Shown here piece after piece: positions 42,594-51,274 of a stretch of 64,000 bases of DNA. Under the pieces are notes generated by a model. It saw only the letters and a list, made by a program, of their open reading frames with translations, was not told the DNA's origin and did no database searches. The first letter of the stretch is position 1. Every line of letters begins with the position of its first letter. The position numbers and the translations under genes are program-made. The DNA comes from CAVPLM01 sp963713545 (GTDB lineage: Bacteria > Actinomycetota > Thermoleophilia > RBG-16-64-13), in NCBI GenBank assembly GCA_963713545.1, contig CAVQME010000011.1, positions 62,001 to 126,000 of the forward strand, read 5' to 3'.

Positions 42594-43526
42594 ATGCTCG
42601 GACGAATCCACGCAGGCACCTGCTCGTGGACCGACCCCACCATGGTGCGGGCCTGGTACCCATCGAGCGTCCGCACGGCTGCCGATCGCCTCCGCTACTA
42701 CGCCGCGCGGTTCGATACGGTGGAGGTCGATTCCACCTTCTACGGTCTCCCGACGGCGTCCACATCCCGGTTGTGGGCGGAGCGGACCCCACCCGGGTTC
42801 GTCTTCCACGTCAAGGCTTTTGGCATGCTCACGCGACACGGGGTGCGGCCGGAAGGTCTTCCGGCGGCGCTGCGGGCCGAGCACGACCTGGAGCTCGATC
42901 GCTACGGCCGTATCCTGCATCCGTCGGCAGATCTGCGCGCACAGGTGTTCTCGCTCTTCTCGGACGCACTCCAGCCCCTGCGGGACGAAGGCAAATTGGG
43001 GCTCATCCTCATGCAATTCCCGCCCTATTTCGTCGCCAACCAGAGCAATCGCGACTACATCGCCCGGAGCGCGGCTCTGCTCGTGCCCGACAGGGTGGCG
43101 GTTGAGTTCAGGCACGCCTCGTGGGTGGAAGCGGAGGAGTTCACAAACACTCTGGATCTCTTGAGTTCGCTCGATCTGGTGTTCGTGTGTGTCGACGAGC
43201 CCCGTCTGCCGGGGCCGACGGTCCTCCCTCCTGTAGCCGCCGTGACAGCCGAGACGGCCTACGTGCGTTTTCACGGTCGCAACGCCGCCACCTGGAACGC
43301 CCGGGTAGGCTCGGCCGCAGAGCGCTTCAAGTACTTCTACTCGCCCGAGGAGCTGGCCGAATGGGTGGAGCCGGTCCGTCATCTGCAGGAACAGGCCCGG
43401 ACCACGTACCTGATGTTCAACAACTGCTTCGCCGACTACGCGCCCCGGAACGCCCAGCAGATGATATCTCTGCTCGACGCCGATGCCAGGCGTGCGGGGG
43501 CCGAAGAGCCGCCCAGGGCGGAGTAG
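42594..43526 (+). CDS. DUF72 (YecE-like) family protein
   Basis: 310 residues with the DUF72 TIM-barrel plan: IHAGTCSWTDPTMVRAWYPS at the start, RLRYYAARFDTVEVDSTFYG, FHVKAFGMLTRHG, VAVEFRHASWVEAEE, and YVRFHGRNAATW with TYLMFNNCFADYAPRNA near the end. The family is widespread and distantly resembles xylose-isomerase-like or endonuclease IV-like barrels; its function is not established. Downstream, 43527-43684 is non-coding GC-rich sequence with short GCCGAG repeats. Confidence 0.88.
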   Translation: MLGRIHAGTCSWTDPTMVRAWYPSSVRTAADRLRYYAARFDTVEVDSTFYGLPTASTSRLWAERTPPGFVFHVKAFGMLTRHGVRPEGLPAALRAEHDLELDRYGRILHPSADLRAQVFSLFSDALQPLRDEGKLGLILMQFPPYFVANQSNRDYIARSAALLVPDRVAVEFRHASWVEAEEFTNTLDLLSSLDLVFVCVDEPRLPGPTVLPPVAAVTAETAYVRFHGRNAATWNARVGSAAERFKYFYSPEELAEWVEPVRHLQEQARTTYLMFNNCFADYAPRNAQQMISLLDADARRAGAEEPPRAE

Positions 43527-43684
43527 CGGAGGTGGAGGCGGGGTTCGGCGCGGCGCGGCCGGGACACCCGGCAGAGACCACGCCGGAGTTCGGATAGCGC
43601 ATGCCGGGCCACGGAGACTGAAAAGACGGGGCCGAGGTGAGGCCGAGCCGAGGCCGAGCCGGGCACCGCAGCGATAGTGAGCGC

Positions 43685-43717
43685 AACAAAAGTGCGGCGC
43701 CCCGCCAGGGGCGCCGC
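43685..43717 (-). terminator. Terminator of the trpB2 gene
   Basis: On the minus strand GCGGCGCCCC, loop TGGC, GGGGCGCCGC (43717-43694), then ACTTTTGTTG. A perfect 10-bp stem with a modest T-rich tail, 55 bases after the trpB2 stop. Confidence 0.75.
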
Positions 43718-43772
43718 CACACTACCTTCCTTTGCGACCCAGGTCGGCCATCGGCCCCGGGGGCGTGCGCGA

Positions 43773-45125
43773 TCAGACCTTGGGCAGGTTCTTCATCGCC
43801 TCTTTGATCTTCTCTTCCGGATACGCATAGTCTTCCAGCTTGCCATCCAGGTAGTTGTCGTAGGAGCCCATGTCGAAGTGGCCGTGCCCACTCAGATTGA
43901 AGAGGATGGTCTTTTCGTCGCCCGACTGCTTGCACTCTTCAGCCAGTTGCCTTACCACAGCGATGGCGTGGTTACTCTCGGGGGCCGGTATGATCCCTTC
44001 CGACCGGGCGAAGCTCACTCCGGAGGCGAACACTTCGGTCTGCATGACCGCGCGCGCCTCGATGAGACCCAGCTGGTGAGCGTGCGACACCATAGGAGCC
44101 ATCCCGTGATAGCGCAGGCCGCCGGCGTGGATGCCCGGGGGCACGAAGTCGTGGCCCAGGGTGTCCATCTTGAGCAGGGGAGTGAACTTGGCGGTGTCGC
44201 CGTAGTCGAAGGCGTAGATCCCCTTGGTCATTGTCGGGCAGGCTGCGGGCTCGACAGCGATGCAGCGGGTCTTCTTGCCCTTCTTGATGTTCTCGCCCAC
44301 GAACGGGAAGGCGATGCCGGCGAAGTTAGAACCCCCGCCGACGCACCCTACGACGTAGTCCGGATAAGCATCCGCCAACTCCATCTGGGCCAGCGCCTCC
44401 TGGCCGATGACGGTCTGATGGAGGGTCACATGGTTGAGGACCGATCCCAGCGAGTAGTGGGTATCGTCCCGCTTCGCCGCTACCTCTACAGCCTCGCTGA
44501 TGGCTATGCCCAAGCTTCCCGGGGAATCAGGGTCCTGCGCCAATATGGCCCGGCCACATTCTGTGGTCTCCGATGGGCTGGGGATGACGTCCGCTCCCCA
44601 CACCCGGATCATGCTCCGCCGGTAGGGCTTTTGAAAGTACGACACCTTGACCATGTACACCAAGCATTCCATGCCCATGAGCTGGCAGGCCAATGCAAGG
44701 GCCGAGCCCCATTGGCCGGCACCGGTCTCTGTGGTCAGTTTGGTGATGCCTTCTTGCTTGTTGTACCAAGCCTGGGCGATAGCCGTGTTCGGCTTGTGCG
44801 AGCCGGCGGGGCTGACGCCTTCATATTTGAAGAAGATCTTGGCCGGAGTGCCCAGTGTCTTCTCCCATCGCGCGGCCCGTATCATAGGGGTGGGGCGCCA
44901 CAGCTTATAGATCTCCCGGACCTCTTCAGGGATCTCGATCATGGGTTCCGCCGACATCTCCTGCATGATGAGGCCCATCGGGAACAAGGGAGCCAGGTCG
45001 TCGGGACCGGCCGGTTGCAGAGTTCCCGGGTGGAGCGGCGGCGGCGGAGGGGCGGGAAGATCAGCCACGACGTTGTACCACGCCGTGGGGATGCTGTCTT
45101 CCGGTAGCAGATACTTGATCGCCAT
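43773..45125 (-). CDS. trpB2: TrpB-like pyridoxal-phosphate enzyme (tryptophan synthase beta, TrpB2 type)
   Basis: 450 residues. The Schiff-base lysine is in SPAGSHKPNTAIAQ, the glutamate loop in TTETGAGQWGSALALAC, and the phosphate-binding glycines in GCVGGGSNFAGIAFPF. The N-terminal extension with a proline run (PAPPPPPLHPG) and the overall length mark the TrpB2 group, which makes tryptophan from indole and serine and often acts without TrpA. No trpA or other trp gene is near, so it may be a stand-alone indole-salvage enzyme. ATG 45125 has an AGAAAGGC site and gives the typical TrpB2 start IKYLLPEDSIPTAWYN. Confidence 0.93.
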   Translation of the reverse strand: MAIKYLLPEDSIPTAWYNVVADLPAPPPPPLHPGTLQPAGPDDLAPLFPMGLIMQEMSAEPMIEIPEEVREIYKLWRPTPMIRAARWEKTLGTPAKIFFKYEGVSPAGSHKPNTAIAQAWYNKQEGITKLTTETGAGQWGSALALACQLMGMECLVYMVKVSYFQKPYRRSMIRVWGADVIPSPSETTECGRAILAQDPDSPGSLGIAISEAVEVAAKRDDTHYSLGSVLNHVTLHQTVIGQEALAQMELADAYPDYVVGCVGGGSNFAGIAFPFVGENIKKGKKTRCIAVEPAACPTMTKGIYAFDYGDTAKFTPLLKMDTLGHDFVPPGIHAGGLRYHGMAPMVSHAHQLGLIEARAVMQTEVFASGVSFARSEGIIPAPESNHAIAVVRQLAEECKQSGDEKTILFNLSGHGHFDMGSYDNYLDGKLEDYAYPEEKIKEAMKNLPKV

Positions 45126-45270
45126 GCCTTTCTGCCTTTCCATCCTTTTGGGGGCGTACAGGGAAGCAAGGTAGCATACTGCCGGAGAACATGCATCGAG
45201 CGCGGGCCCTGTGGGTATGCTAAAGGTGACCACAGCGACCACGCCACTGCTCGAGACCTGAGGAGAAACC

Positions 45271-46785
45271 ATGGCTATCCTCCCTAGCCTGACGCCGGAT
45301 ACGCTCGAATTCGCGCTCCTCTCCTTCGAAGGACCGGATGAGTATTCGATGGCCGGAGGTTTGGGCGTGCGCATGAAGGAGCTGGCTCTTGAGCTCGCTC
45401 GCCAGGGTTATCGGACGCACCTCATCTTCGTGGGCGATCCCCACCTGCCCGCCCAAGAGTCTCCGGTCGACAATCTGACCCTCCACCGATGGTCGCAGTG
45501 GCTCTCTGCCCACTACCCGGCTGGCGTCTATCAAGGCGAAGAGGCGAAGCTCGTCGACTGGAACGAGCAGCTTCCGAGTTTCGTCGCCTCGAAGCTGGTG
45601 GGGCCGGCCAACGCGAACGGGCGTCTTACCGCCATCTTGGCCGAGGAGTGGCACACAGCGTATGCGACGTGCCAGATCTCCGACCGATTGTGGCTGGAGG
45701 GACTACGGGACAAGGCCATCATCCTGTGGAACGCGAACAACGTGATGGGCTTCGACCGCATCAACTGGGGGAGGCTCGACTTTTGTTCGCAGATCACCAC
45801 GGTATCCCGCTACATGAAACATGTCATGTGGGATAAGGGGATCAATCCCCTGGTCATCCCCAACGGGATCCCCGGCGACCGGATCCGCCGCGCCGATCCC
45901 GGGCTGACAAGCCGGCTGCGGGCCGCGCTCCCCGGACGGGAGCTGCTCTTCAAGATCGGACGTTTCAGCCCCGACAAGCGTTGGAACATGGCCGTCGACG
46001 CTCTGGCCAACGAGAAGAGAATGGGCCGAGACGTAGCCATGATTATCAGGGGCGGCATAGAGCCCCACGGCCTGGAGATAGTGGCCAATGCCCGCGCGCA
46101 GGGTCTCACGGTGGTGGACGTCAGGCTGCCCAGGGATTTGGACGAGGCCCTCGATTCCCTCGCGGGCGCCCCGCCGGCCGACATCTACAACCAAGTCAGC
46201 TTCATGAGCGACGAGGTGGTGTCGCTGCTCTACGAAGGCTCGGACGCCGTGCTTGCCAACTCCGGTCACGAGCCATTCGGCCTGGTGGGGCTGGAGGTCA
46301 TGGCTGCCGGTGGTGTCGCGTTCGTGGGGTCGACCGGCGAAGACTACGCTGTGCCCTACCTCAACTCGGTGGTGCTCGACACCGATGACCCCTCTGAGAT
46401 CAGTATCGCCCTTGGATTCCTGCGCACTCACCCGGAGGTGGTCGCCCGTATGCGCACGGACGCACAGGAGACCGCCCGGAGTTTCAGCTGGGACAACGTC
46501 ATCGCCGACAGCATCATCGGCAAGCTCGAATACGTCGCTCTGCGCCAGTTGGTGAACCCGCCCGCAGCCGGGACTCCGACGGCCGAGCCTCCCGCAGCGG
46601 CGACTTCCGACGCCGGGACTGCTGCACCGGCTCCGGTCCTCGAGACCGCGAAGGCTGCCGGCCAGGATGGCGAGGAGTGCGCGTCGCCGGCTTATGGCGG
46701 TGAGTCGGTGAGCCGCCCGCTGGCAGTGAAGCCCAGGTCCACGGCCGGAAGTAGCCCCAAGAGCAAACCCAAACCGGCTCGCTGA
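45271..46785 (+). CDS. GT-B glycosyltransferase (family 4/5-like)
   Basis: 504 residues. The first half begins with the glycosyltransferase loop SMAGGLGVRMKELALELARQ, and the second has KIGRFSPDKRWNMAVDAL and the donor-site motif GHEPFGLVGLEVMAAGG with the E-x7-E pair. A C-terminal tail of about 85 residues is Pro/Ala-rich, then basic, and probably disordered. The next two genes are GH57 proteins on the same strand, so a role in building alpha-glucan (glycogen, maltodextrin or a glucosyl polymer) is likely. The donor is not readable. ATG 45271 follows GAGGAGAAACC. Confidence 0.82.
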   Translation: MAILPSLTPDTLEFALLSFEGPDEYSMAGGLGVRMKELALELARQGYRTHLIFVGDPHLPAQESPVDNLTLHRWSQWLSAHYPAGVYQGEEAKLVDWNEQLPSFVASKLVGPANANGRLTAILAEEWHTAYATCQISDRLWLEGLRDKAIILWNANNVMGFDRINWGRLDFCSQITTVSRYMKHVMWDKGINPLVIPNGIPGDRIRRADPGLTSRLRAALPGRELLFKIGRFSPDKRWNMAVDALANEKRMGRDVAMIIRGGIEPHGLEIVANARAQGLTVVDVRLPRDLDEALDSLAGAPPADIYNQVSFMSDEVVSLLYEGSDAVLANSGHEPFGLVGLEVMAAGGVAFVGSTGEDYAVPYLNSVVLDTDDPSEISIALGFLRTHPEVVARMRTDAQETARSFSWDNVIADSIIGKLEYVALRQLVNPPAAGTPTAEPPAAATSDAGTAAPAPVLETAKAAGQDGEECASPAYGGESVSRPLAVKPRSTAGSSPKSKPKPAR

Positions 46786-46811
46786 CGAGCCCGGCCCACC
46801 GAGGAGCGATC

Positions 46812-48023
46812 ATGGCCGAGAACCTGGTCACCTACTGCGTGATCCATCAGCCCCGCCGCATCCATCTGCCGGCGCAGGTCATCCCCGCTGGCACCAAACC
46901 CGGCGTTATGGCTCCGTACTTGTTCGACGATCGCATGAACCGTCGCTACTTCGACAAGGTCGCCCGTTGGTGTTATTACCCGGCGGTGGACATGTTCCTG
47001 GACATGCTCGACCACGACTTCAAGCTGGGCCTAGGGTTCTCCGTCAGTTTCCTGTGGCAACTGCGCCGCTGGGACCGCAAGCTGGCCAACCGCTTCCGCC
47101 GGCTGGTGGCCCACCCAAACTGCGAACTGGTGGGGGTCGAGCCTTATCACAGCTTCGCGTTCGCGATCGACATCAAGCTCTTCCAACGGGAGATGCAGCG
47201 AGGGAAAGCCTACGCCGAGGAGTTCTTCGATAAGGAGATCCGCGTCACCGACACCACCGAGATGGTGATGAACAACGAGGTCTACTACGCGCTCCTGCAG
47301 GCCGGCTACAAAGCCGGGGTGCTGGACGGCCGACCGTGGGTGATGGAATGGCGTGAACCCACCCATCTCTACTGCCACGGAGGGCGCGACCTTGCCCTCT
47401 TCTGCAGGCACCACCAGCTCTCCGACGACGTAGGCTATAGGTTCAGCAACCGCACCTGGGCCGGCTACCCGCTCCATGCCGACACGTACGCCGCCAATCT
47501 GCGCAAGGCCTGGGGCGATTTCGTCTTCATCGGTTGGGATTTCGAGACCTTCGGCGAGCACCACAGCCTCGACACCGGGATCTTCGAGTTCATGCGCGCC
47601 CTTCCACCTGAGCTCAAGAAACGTGGGGTCCGCTGCCTGCTCCCGAGCGAAGCGCTCGAGGAATTCGGGAGTGCTCATCTACCGGATCTGCCCCTGCCCG
47701 AGTTCGGCACCACGTGGGCTGGGTCCGGCGGGATGGAGTTCTTCCTCGGCAACGCCTCTCAGCAGGCCATCTTCAGGCTGATGCATTCTGTGCTCCACAA
47801 GGCGCGTCTTACCGGCGACCGGACGCTCATCGACCTAGCTCTGTGGTTGCTCCAGTCGGACAACCTCCACCTCATCCAGTGGGCAGGCCGTTCCGGCTCC
47901 GAGGCAGAGGTCTCAGCGTATTTCACGCCCGATGAATGGTGGGATCTGGGGCCGGACCGCATCTTGACGGAGCAGCAACGCGTTTACACCAACTTCGTCC
48001 GAGCGATGGATGCGCACGTTTGA
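46812..48023 (+). CDS. Glycoside hydrolase family 57-like protein
   Basis: 403 residues. IHQPRRIHLP near the start corresponds to GH57 motif 1, VMNNEVYYALLQAG would hold the nucleophile glutamate (E156), and FIGWDFETFGEHHSL holds the acid/base aspartate (D243). Such GH57 proteins act as alpha-amylases, 4-alpha-glucanotransferases or branching enzymes. The length is close to the short amylase type. It lies 26 bases after the glycosyltransferase and 33 before a second, longer GH57 gene. Confidence 0.85.
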   Translation: MAENLVTYCVIHQPRRIHLPAQVIPAGTKPGVMAPYLFDDRMNRRYFDKVARWCYYPAVDMFLDMLDHDFKLGLGFSVSFLWQLRRWDRKLANRFRRLVAHPNCELVGVEPYHSFAFAIDIKLFQREMQRGKAYAEEFFDKEIRVTDTTEMVMNNEVYYALLQAGYKAGVLDGRPWVMEWREPTHLYCHGGRDLALFCRHHQLSDDVGYRFSNRTWAGYPLHADTYAANLRKAWGDFVFIGWDFETFGEHHSLDTGIFEFMRALPPELKKRGVRCLLPSEALEEFGSAHLPDLPLPEFGTTWAGSGGMEFFLGNASQQAIFRLMHSVLHKARLTGDRTLIDLALWLLQSDNLHLIQWAGRSGSEAEVSAYFTPDEWWDLGPDRILTEQQRVYTNFVRAMDAHV

Positions 48024-48056
48024 CCACCCGCCGACAGAACCGCTGCGATCCGACGT

Positions 48057-50438
48057 ATGACTGAGCCGCTGCACGTCGCCTTCGTCTGGCACATGCACCA
48101 GCCCTACTACCGGTCCGCCGGCTCGGGGGCGTTCGAGCTGCCCTGGGTCCGGTTGCACGCCCTCAAGGACTATCTGGACATGGTGGAGACCCTGAGCCCC
48201 TACCCGGAGATCCACCAGACGTTCAATCTGGTCCCTTCGTTGGTCGAGCAGCTGGAATACTACGCCGCCGGAGACTTCGTCGATGTCTACTGGGCGCACA
48301 CTCTCAAACCTGCCGCCGAGCTCGATCCGGCCGATCAGACCTTCATCGTGGAACGCATGTGCGAGCATCCCGACCATCCTCGAGCCCACCTCCACCCTCG
48401 CTATCTCGAACTTGCGCGCAAGAGGGAGGCGCAGGCTTCCCTCGGATGGGAAGCCTGCGCCCAGGCTTTTACCGTCGCCGAACTCCGCGACCTACAGGTC
48501 TGGTTCAATCTCGCCTGGTTCGATCCGGAGGTGATGGAGAAAGGGGCTCTCGCGGAACTTGTGCAGCGCGGTCGAGACTTCCGAGAGGAGGACAAGCGGC
48601 TGCTGGCCGAGGTTCAGGCCGAGATTCTCACGCGTACCCTCCCCGCATATCGTTCGGCAGCCGAACGCGGGCAGATCGAGATCTCGACCTCTCCCTACTT
48701 TCATCCTATCTTGCCCCTGCTCGCGAACAGTGACTCGGCCCGTATCTCGGCCGCCGACCAGCTTCTGCCGCCGCGGCGGTTCGCTCATGGTGAGGACGCC
48801 GAGGAGCAGATCCGGACAGCCGTGGCCAAGCACACCCAGGTTTTCGGCGCGCCGCCTCGGGGTATGTGGTGCTCCGAACAAGCGGTTGGCGAAGACGTGA
48901 TCCCCCTTCTCATCCGGTCCGGTCTGCAGTGGACCATCTCCGACGAGACGGTCTTGGCCCGGTCGCTTTCCGGAGCTGCGGTCTCTGAGTCTGCGGCCTG
49001 GAAGCCGGCTGCGTCGGAGTCGGACGCCCGGGCCGACCCCTGGGGGACCGGCCCGGGTCCCAGAGCGCTCCAGCACGAGCGCTACAGGGCCTACCGGCTC
49101 GAGCGAGAGGAGGGCGAGGTCGCCATCGTCTTCCGCGACCACACCCTCTCGGACCTCATCGGTTTCGCCTACCAGTCTTGGGCGGCCCGGGACGCGGCCA
49201 TCGACCTCCTCCAAAGACTGAGGGAGATCCGGACCACCGTCTCTTTGGCCTCCAGAGATCCGGCGGATGTCCCGCTGGTCACCATCGCCCTTGACGGCGA
49301 GAACGCCTGGGAGTACTACCCCCGCGACGGGCGTGATTTCCTCCAGTATCTATACGAGGGACTGAGGGCCGACCCAGCGTTCCGCTGCCTGACGATCTCA
49401 GAGCATCTCCGCGAAGTACCCCCGCGGCGTTCTCTTGGATGGCTCCACACTGGCTCATGGATCGGGGGAGACCTGCGCACGTGGAGTGGCGACCGAGCCC
49501 ACAACAGGGCGTGGGACTTACTCCATCACGCACGCGACCTAGCAGCCTCAAAGCGCGTTGCTGTGATGACGGCATCGGCACCGGGAGCGTCAGAACCGCA
49601 AACCCCGGCGCCGCCAGGGTCGGCAGAGCCAGAGTCGGCAGCGCGAGTGGCGGAGCCCCCCGGTCGGGCGTCGCTCCAGCCGCATCCCGGACAGGAAGCA
49701 GTCGCAGACGGGGGTGACCTCGCCGAATCCGCGTGGCGTCACGTCATGATCGCCGAGGGTAGCGACTGGTTCTGGTGGTTCGGCGATCATCATCACAGCG
49801 ACCTGGATCACGTCTGGGATCGCGATTTCCGCCGGCATCTCCAGGAGATCTATCGGATCCTGGGAGAATCCGTGCCCGAAAGACTGTTCCTTCCCATTCT
49901 GGACCAGGCGCCGTCAGCCCTGCCCTCTCGTCCCCAGGCCGAGCTGAGCCCGCTCATCGACGGCCTTGTGGGGGGTGGGCCCGCCGGCGAAGGCTCCGAG
50001 TGGGACTCCGCCGGCTTCTTGGCGCCGGACCTGCCGTCCACCATGCAGCGTTCCGAAGCGACACGCATACGTGCGGTTCGTTTCGGCTGGAGCCGGGACC
50101 GGCTGTGCTTGCTGATCGTACCCGAGTCTTCGACCCTTTTGCCCGGCCTTGAGATCGAGGTCCGGATCACCCGAGTCGAAAGGGGGGACGACCCCGTACT
50201 GTCGCTGACCCTGGCAGAAGAGGGGCGAGCGGCGGTAACCTGCAGTCAGTGCTCGGGCCAGCCGGTACAGGCTGAGGTCGCCTGGGGAAACGTGGTAGAG
50301 GTCGCCTTTTCCGTGGATACTTCTGAGGGCGCCGTCTCCGACCTGTCCGGACTGGTATTGCGCATCGGGCGGAATGGCCTGACCGAGCACGTGTTTCACA
50401 GCGCCGGGCTGGCATCTCTGGGATGGAGGGCAGGATGA
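48057..50438 (+). CDS. Glycoside hydrolase family 57 protein (amylase/glucanotransferase-like)
   Basis: 793 residues. GH57 motifs are clear: WHMHQPYY (motif 1), FNLVPSLVEQL (motif 2 region), GMWCSEQAVGEDV with nucleophile E274, and IALDGENAWEYY with acid/base D413. The C-terminal part contains WFGDHHHSDLDHVWDRDFR and a beta-rich domain. Two low-complexity Ala/Ser/Glu/Pro insertions (about residues 303-338 and 515-560) interrupt the conserved core. With the preceding glycosyltransferase and GH57 gene it probably handles an alpha-glucan. The ATG of the next gene overlaps its stop (ATGA). Confidence 0.9.
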   Translation: MTEPLHVAFVWHMHQPYYRSAGSGAFELPWVRLHALKDYLDMVETLSPYPEIHQTFNLVPSLVEQLEYYAAGDFVDVYWAHTLKPAAELDPADQTFIVERMCEHPDHPRAHLHPRYLELARKREAQASLGWEACAQAFTVAELRDLQVWFNLAWFDPEVMEKGALAELVQRGRDFREEDKRLLAEVQAEILTRTLPAYRSAAERGQIEISTSPYFHPILPLLANSDSARISAADQLLPPRRFAHGEDAEEQIRTAVAKHTQVFGAPPRGMWCSEQAVGEDVIPLLIRSGLQWTISDETVLARSLSGAAVSESAAWKPAASESDARADPWGTGPGPRALQHERYRAYRLEREEGEVAIVFRDHTLSDLIGFAYQSWAARDAAIDLLQRLREIRTTVSLASRDPADVPLVTIALDGENAWEYYPRDGRDFLQYLYEGLRADPAFRCLTISEHLREVPPRRSLGWLHTGSWIGGDLRTWSGDRAHNRAWDLLHHARDLAASKRVAVMTASAPGASEPQTPAPPGSAEPESAARVAEPPGRASLQPHPGQEAVADGGDLAESAWRHVMIAEGSDWFWWFGDHHHSDLDHVWDRDFRRHLQEIYRILGESVPERLFLPILDQAPSALPSRPQAELSPLIDGLVGGGPAGEGSEWDSAGFLAPDLPSTMQRSEATRIRAVRFGWSRDRLCLLIVPESSTLLPGLEIEVRITRVERGDDPVLSLTLAEEGRAAVTCSQCSGQPVQAEVAWGNVVEVAFSVDTSEGAVSDLSGLVLRIGRNGLTEHVFHSAGLASLGWRAG

Positions 50439-51274
50439 AGCGATCCGACGTGCTCACGTTCATGAGCGATTTCGGCTGGAATGGTGGGTATGTGGCCGCG
50501 TGCGAGGCCGTTATAGCCAGGGTCCGGCCGGAGGCGCGGGTCTCTCACATCTCTCACGAAGTTGGCGTAGGCGACGTAGCCGCCGGAGCGACGATCCTGG
50601 CCCGCGTGGCCCCGTTGTATCCTCCTGCGGTCCATCTCGCGGTCATAGACCCGGGCGTGGGCACAGACCGCCGGCCTCTGGCCATTGTCGCAGATCGTGG
50701 CGACGTTCTAGTCGGCCCCGACAATGGGCTGCTGGTGCCCGCCGCGGAGGCGCTGGGGGGTCTGCGACAAGCCTGGCTTCTCGACCCGAAGCAGGTGCGC
50801 ACAGAGGCCGATCTGCCTCCAGCCGCCGTCTCATCGACCTTTCACGGACGCGACGTGTTCGCGCCGGCAGCCGCGCTTTTCTCGAAGAATACCGATCCCG
50901 CCGTGTGCGGTGCATCCGTGGACCCAGCTGGCCTGGTTCGGCTGACTCCGCCCATGTGGCAGGTCTTCGCCGAGGGTGCGACCGCCGAGGTCATAGAGAT
51001 CGATCGTTTTGGCAACGTGGGCCTGGCTTTGCCGTTCGACGAGTTCCTTCCTCGGATGGGTGCGTTCACCGTTGAGATAGAAGGTGAGGGACTGTCCGAA
51101 TGGACCGCTCGTGTGGTGCGCACCTATGCAGAGCTCCGTCCGGGGGAACTGGGTCTTTTTCGCGACTCCTGGGGGCAGGTGGCTCTCGCCTTGAACGGGG
51201 CAAGCGCCGCCGAGCTTCTGTCCGTGCAACGAGGCGTCACAGTGCGCCTGGCCGGCCTTGCCGCCGGCGTCTGA
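50435..51274 (+). CDS. S-adenosyl-L-methionine hydroxide adenosyltransferase (DUF62/SAM_adeno_trans)
   Basis: 279 residues. The family hydrolyses SAM to adenosine and methionine and is related to fluorinase. LTFMSDFGWNGGYVAACE opens the fold. The Asp-Arg-His triad of the hydroxide adenosyltransferases is present at D72 and R79 (VIDPGVGTDRR) and H137 (SSTFHGRDVFAP). IDRFGNVGLAL belongs to the C-terminal domain. ATG 50435 overlaps the GH57 stop by 4 bases with GGAGGGCAGG before it, so it is coupled to a carbohydrate gene, an unexpected neighbour. Its physiological purpose is unclear. Confidence 0.9.
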   Translation: MKRSDVLTFMSDFGWNGGYVAACEAVIARVRPEARVSHISHEVGVGDVAAGATILARVAPLYPPAVHLAVIDPGVGTDRRPLAIVADRGDVLVGPDNGLLVPAAEALGGLRQAWLLDPKQVRTEADLPPAAVSSTFHGRDVFAPAAALFSKNTDPAVCGASVDPAGLVRLTPPMWQVFAEGATAEVIEIDRFGNVGLALPFDEFLPRMGAFTVEIEGEGLSEWTARVVRTYAELRPGELGLFRDSWGQVALALNGASAAELLSVQRGVTVRLAGLAAGV

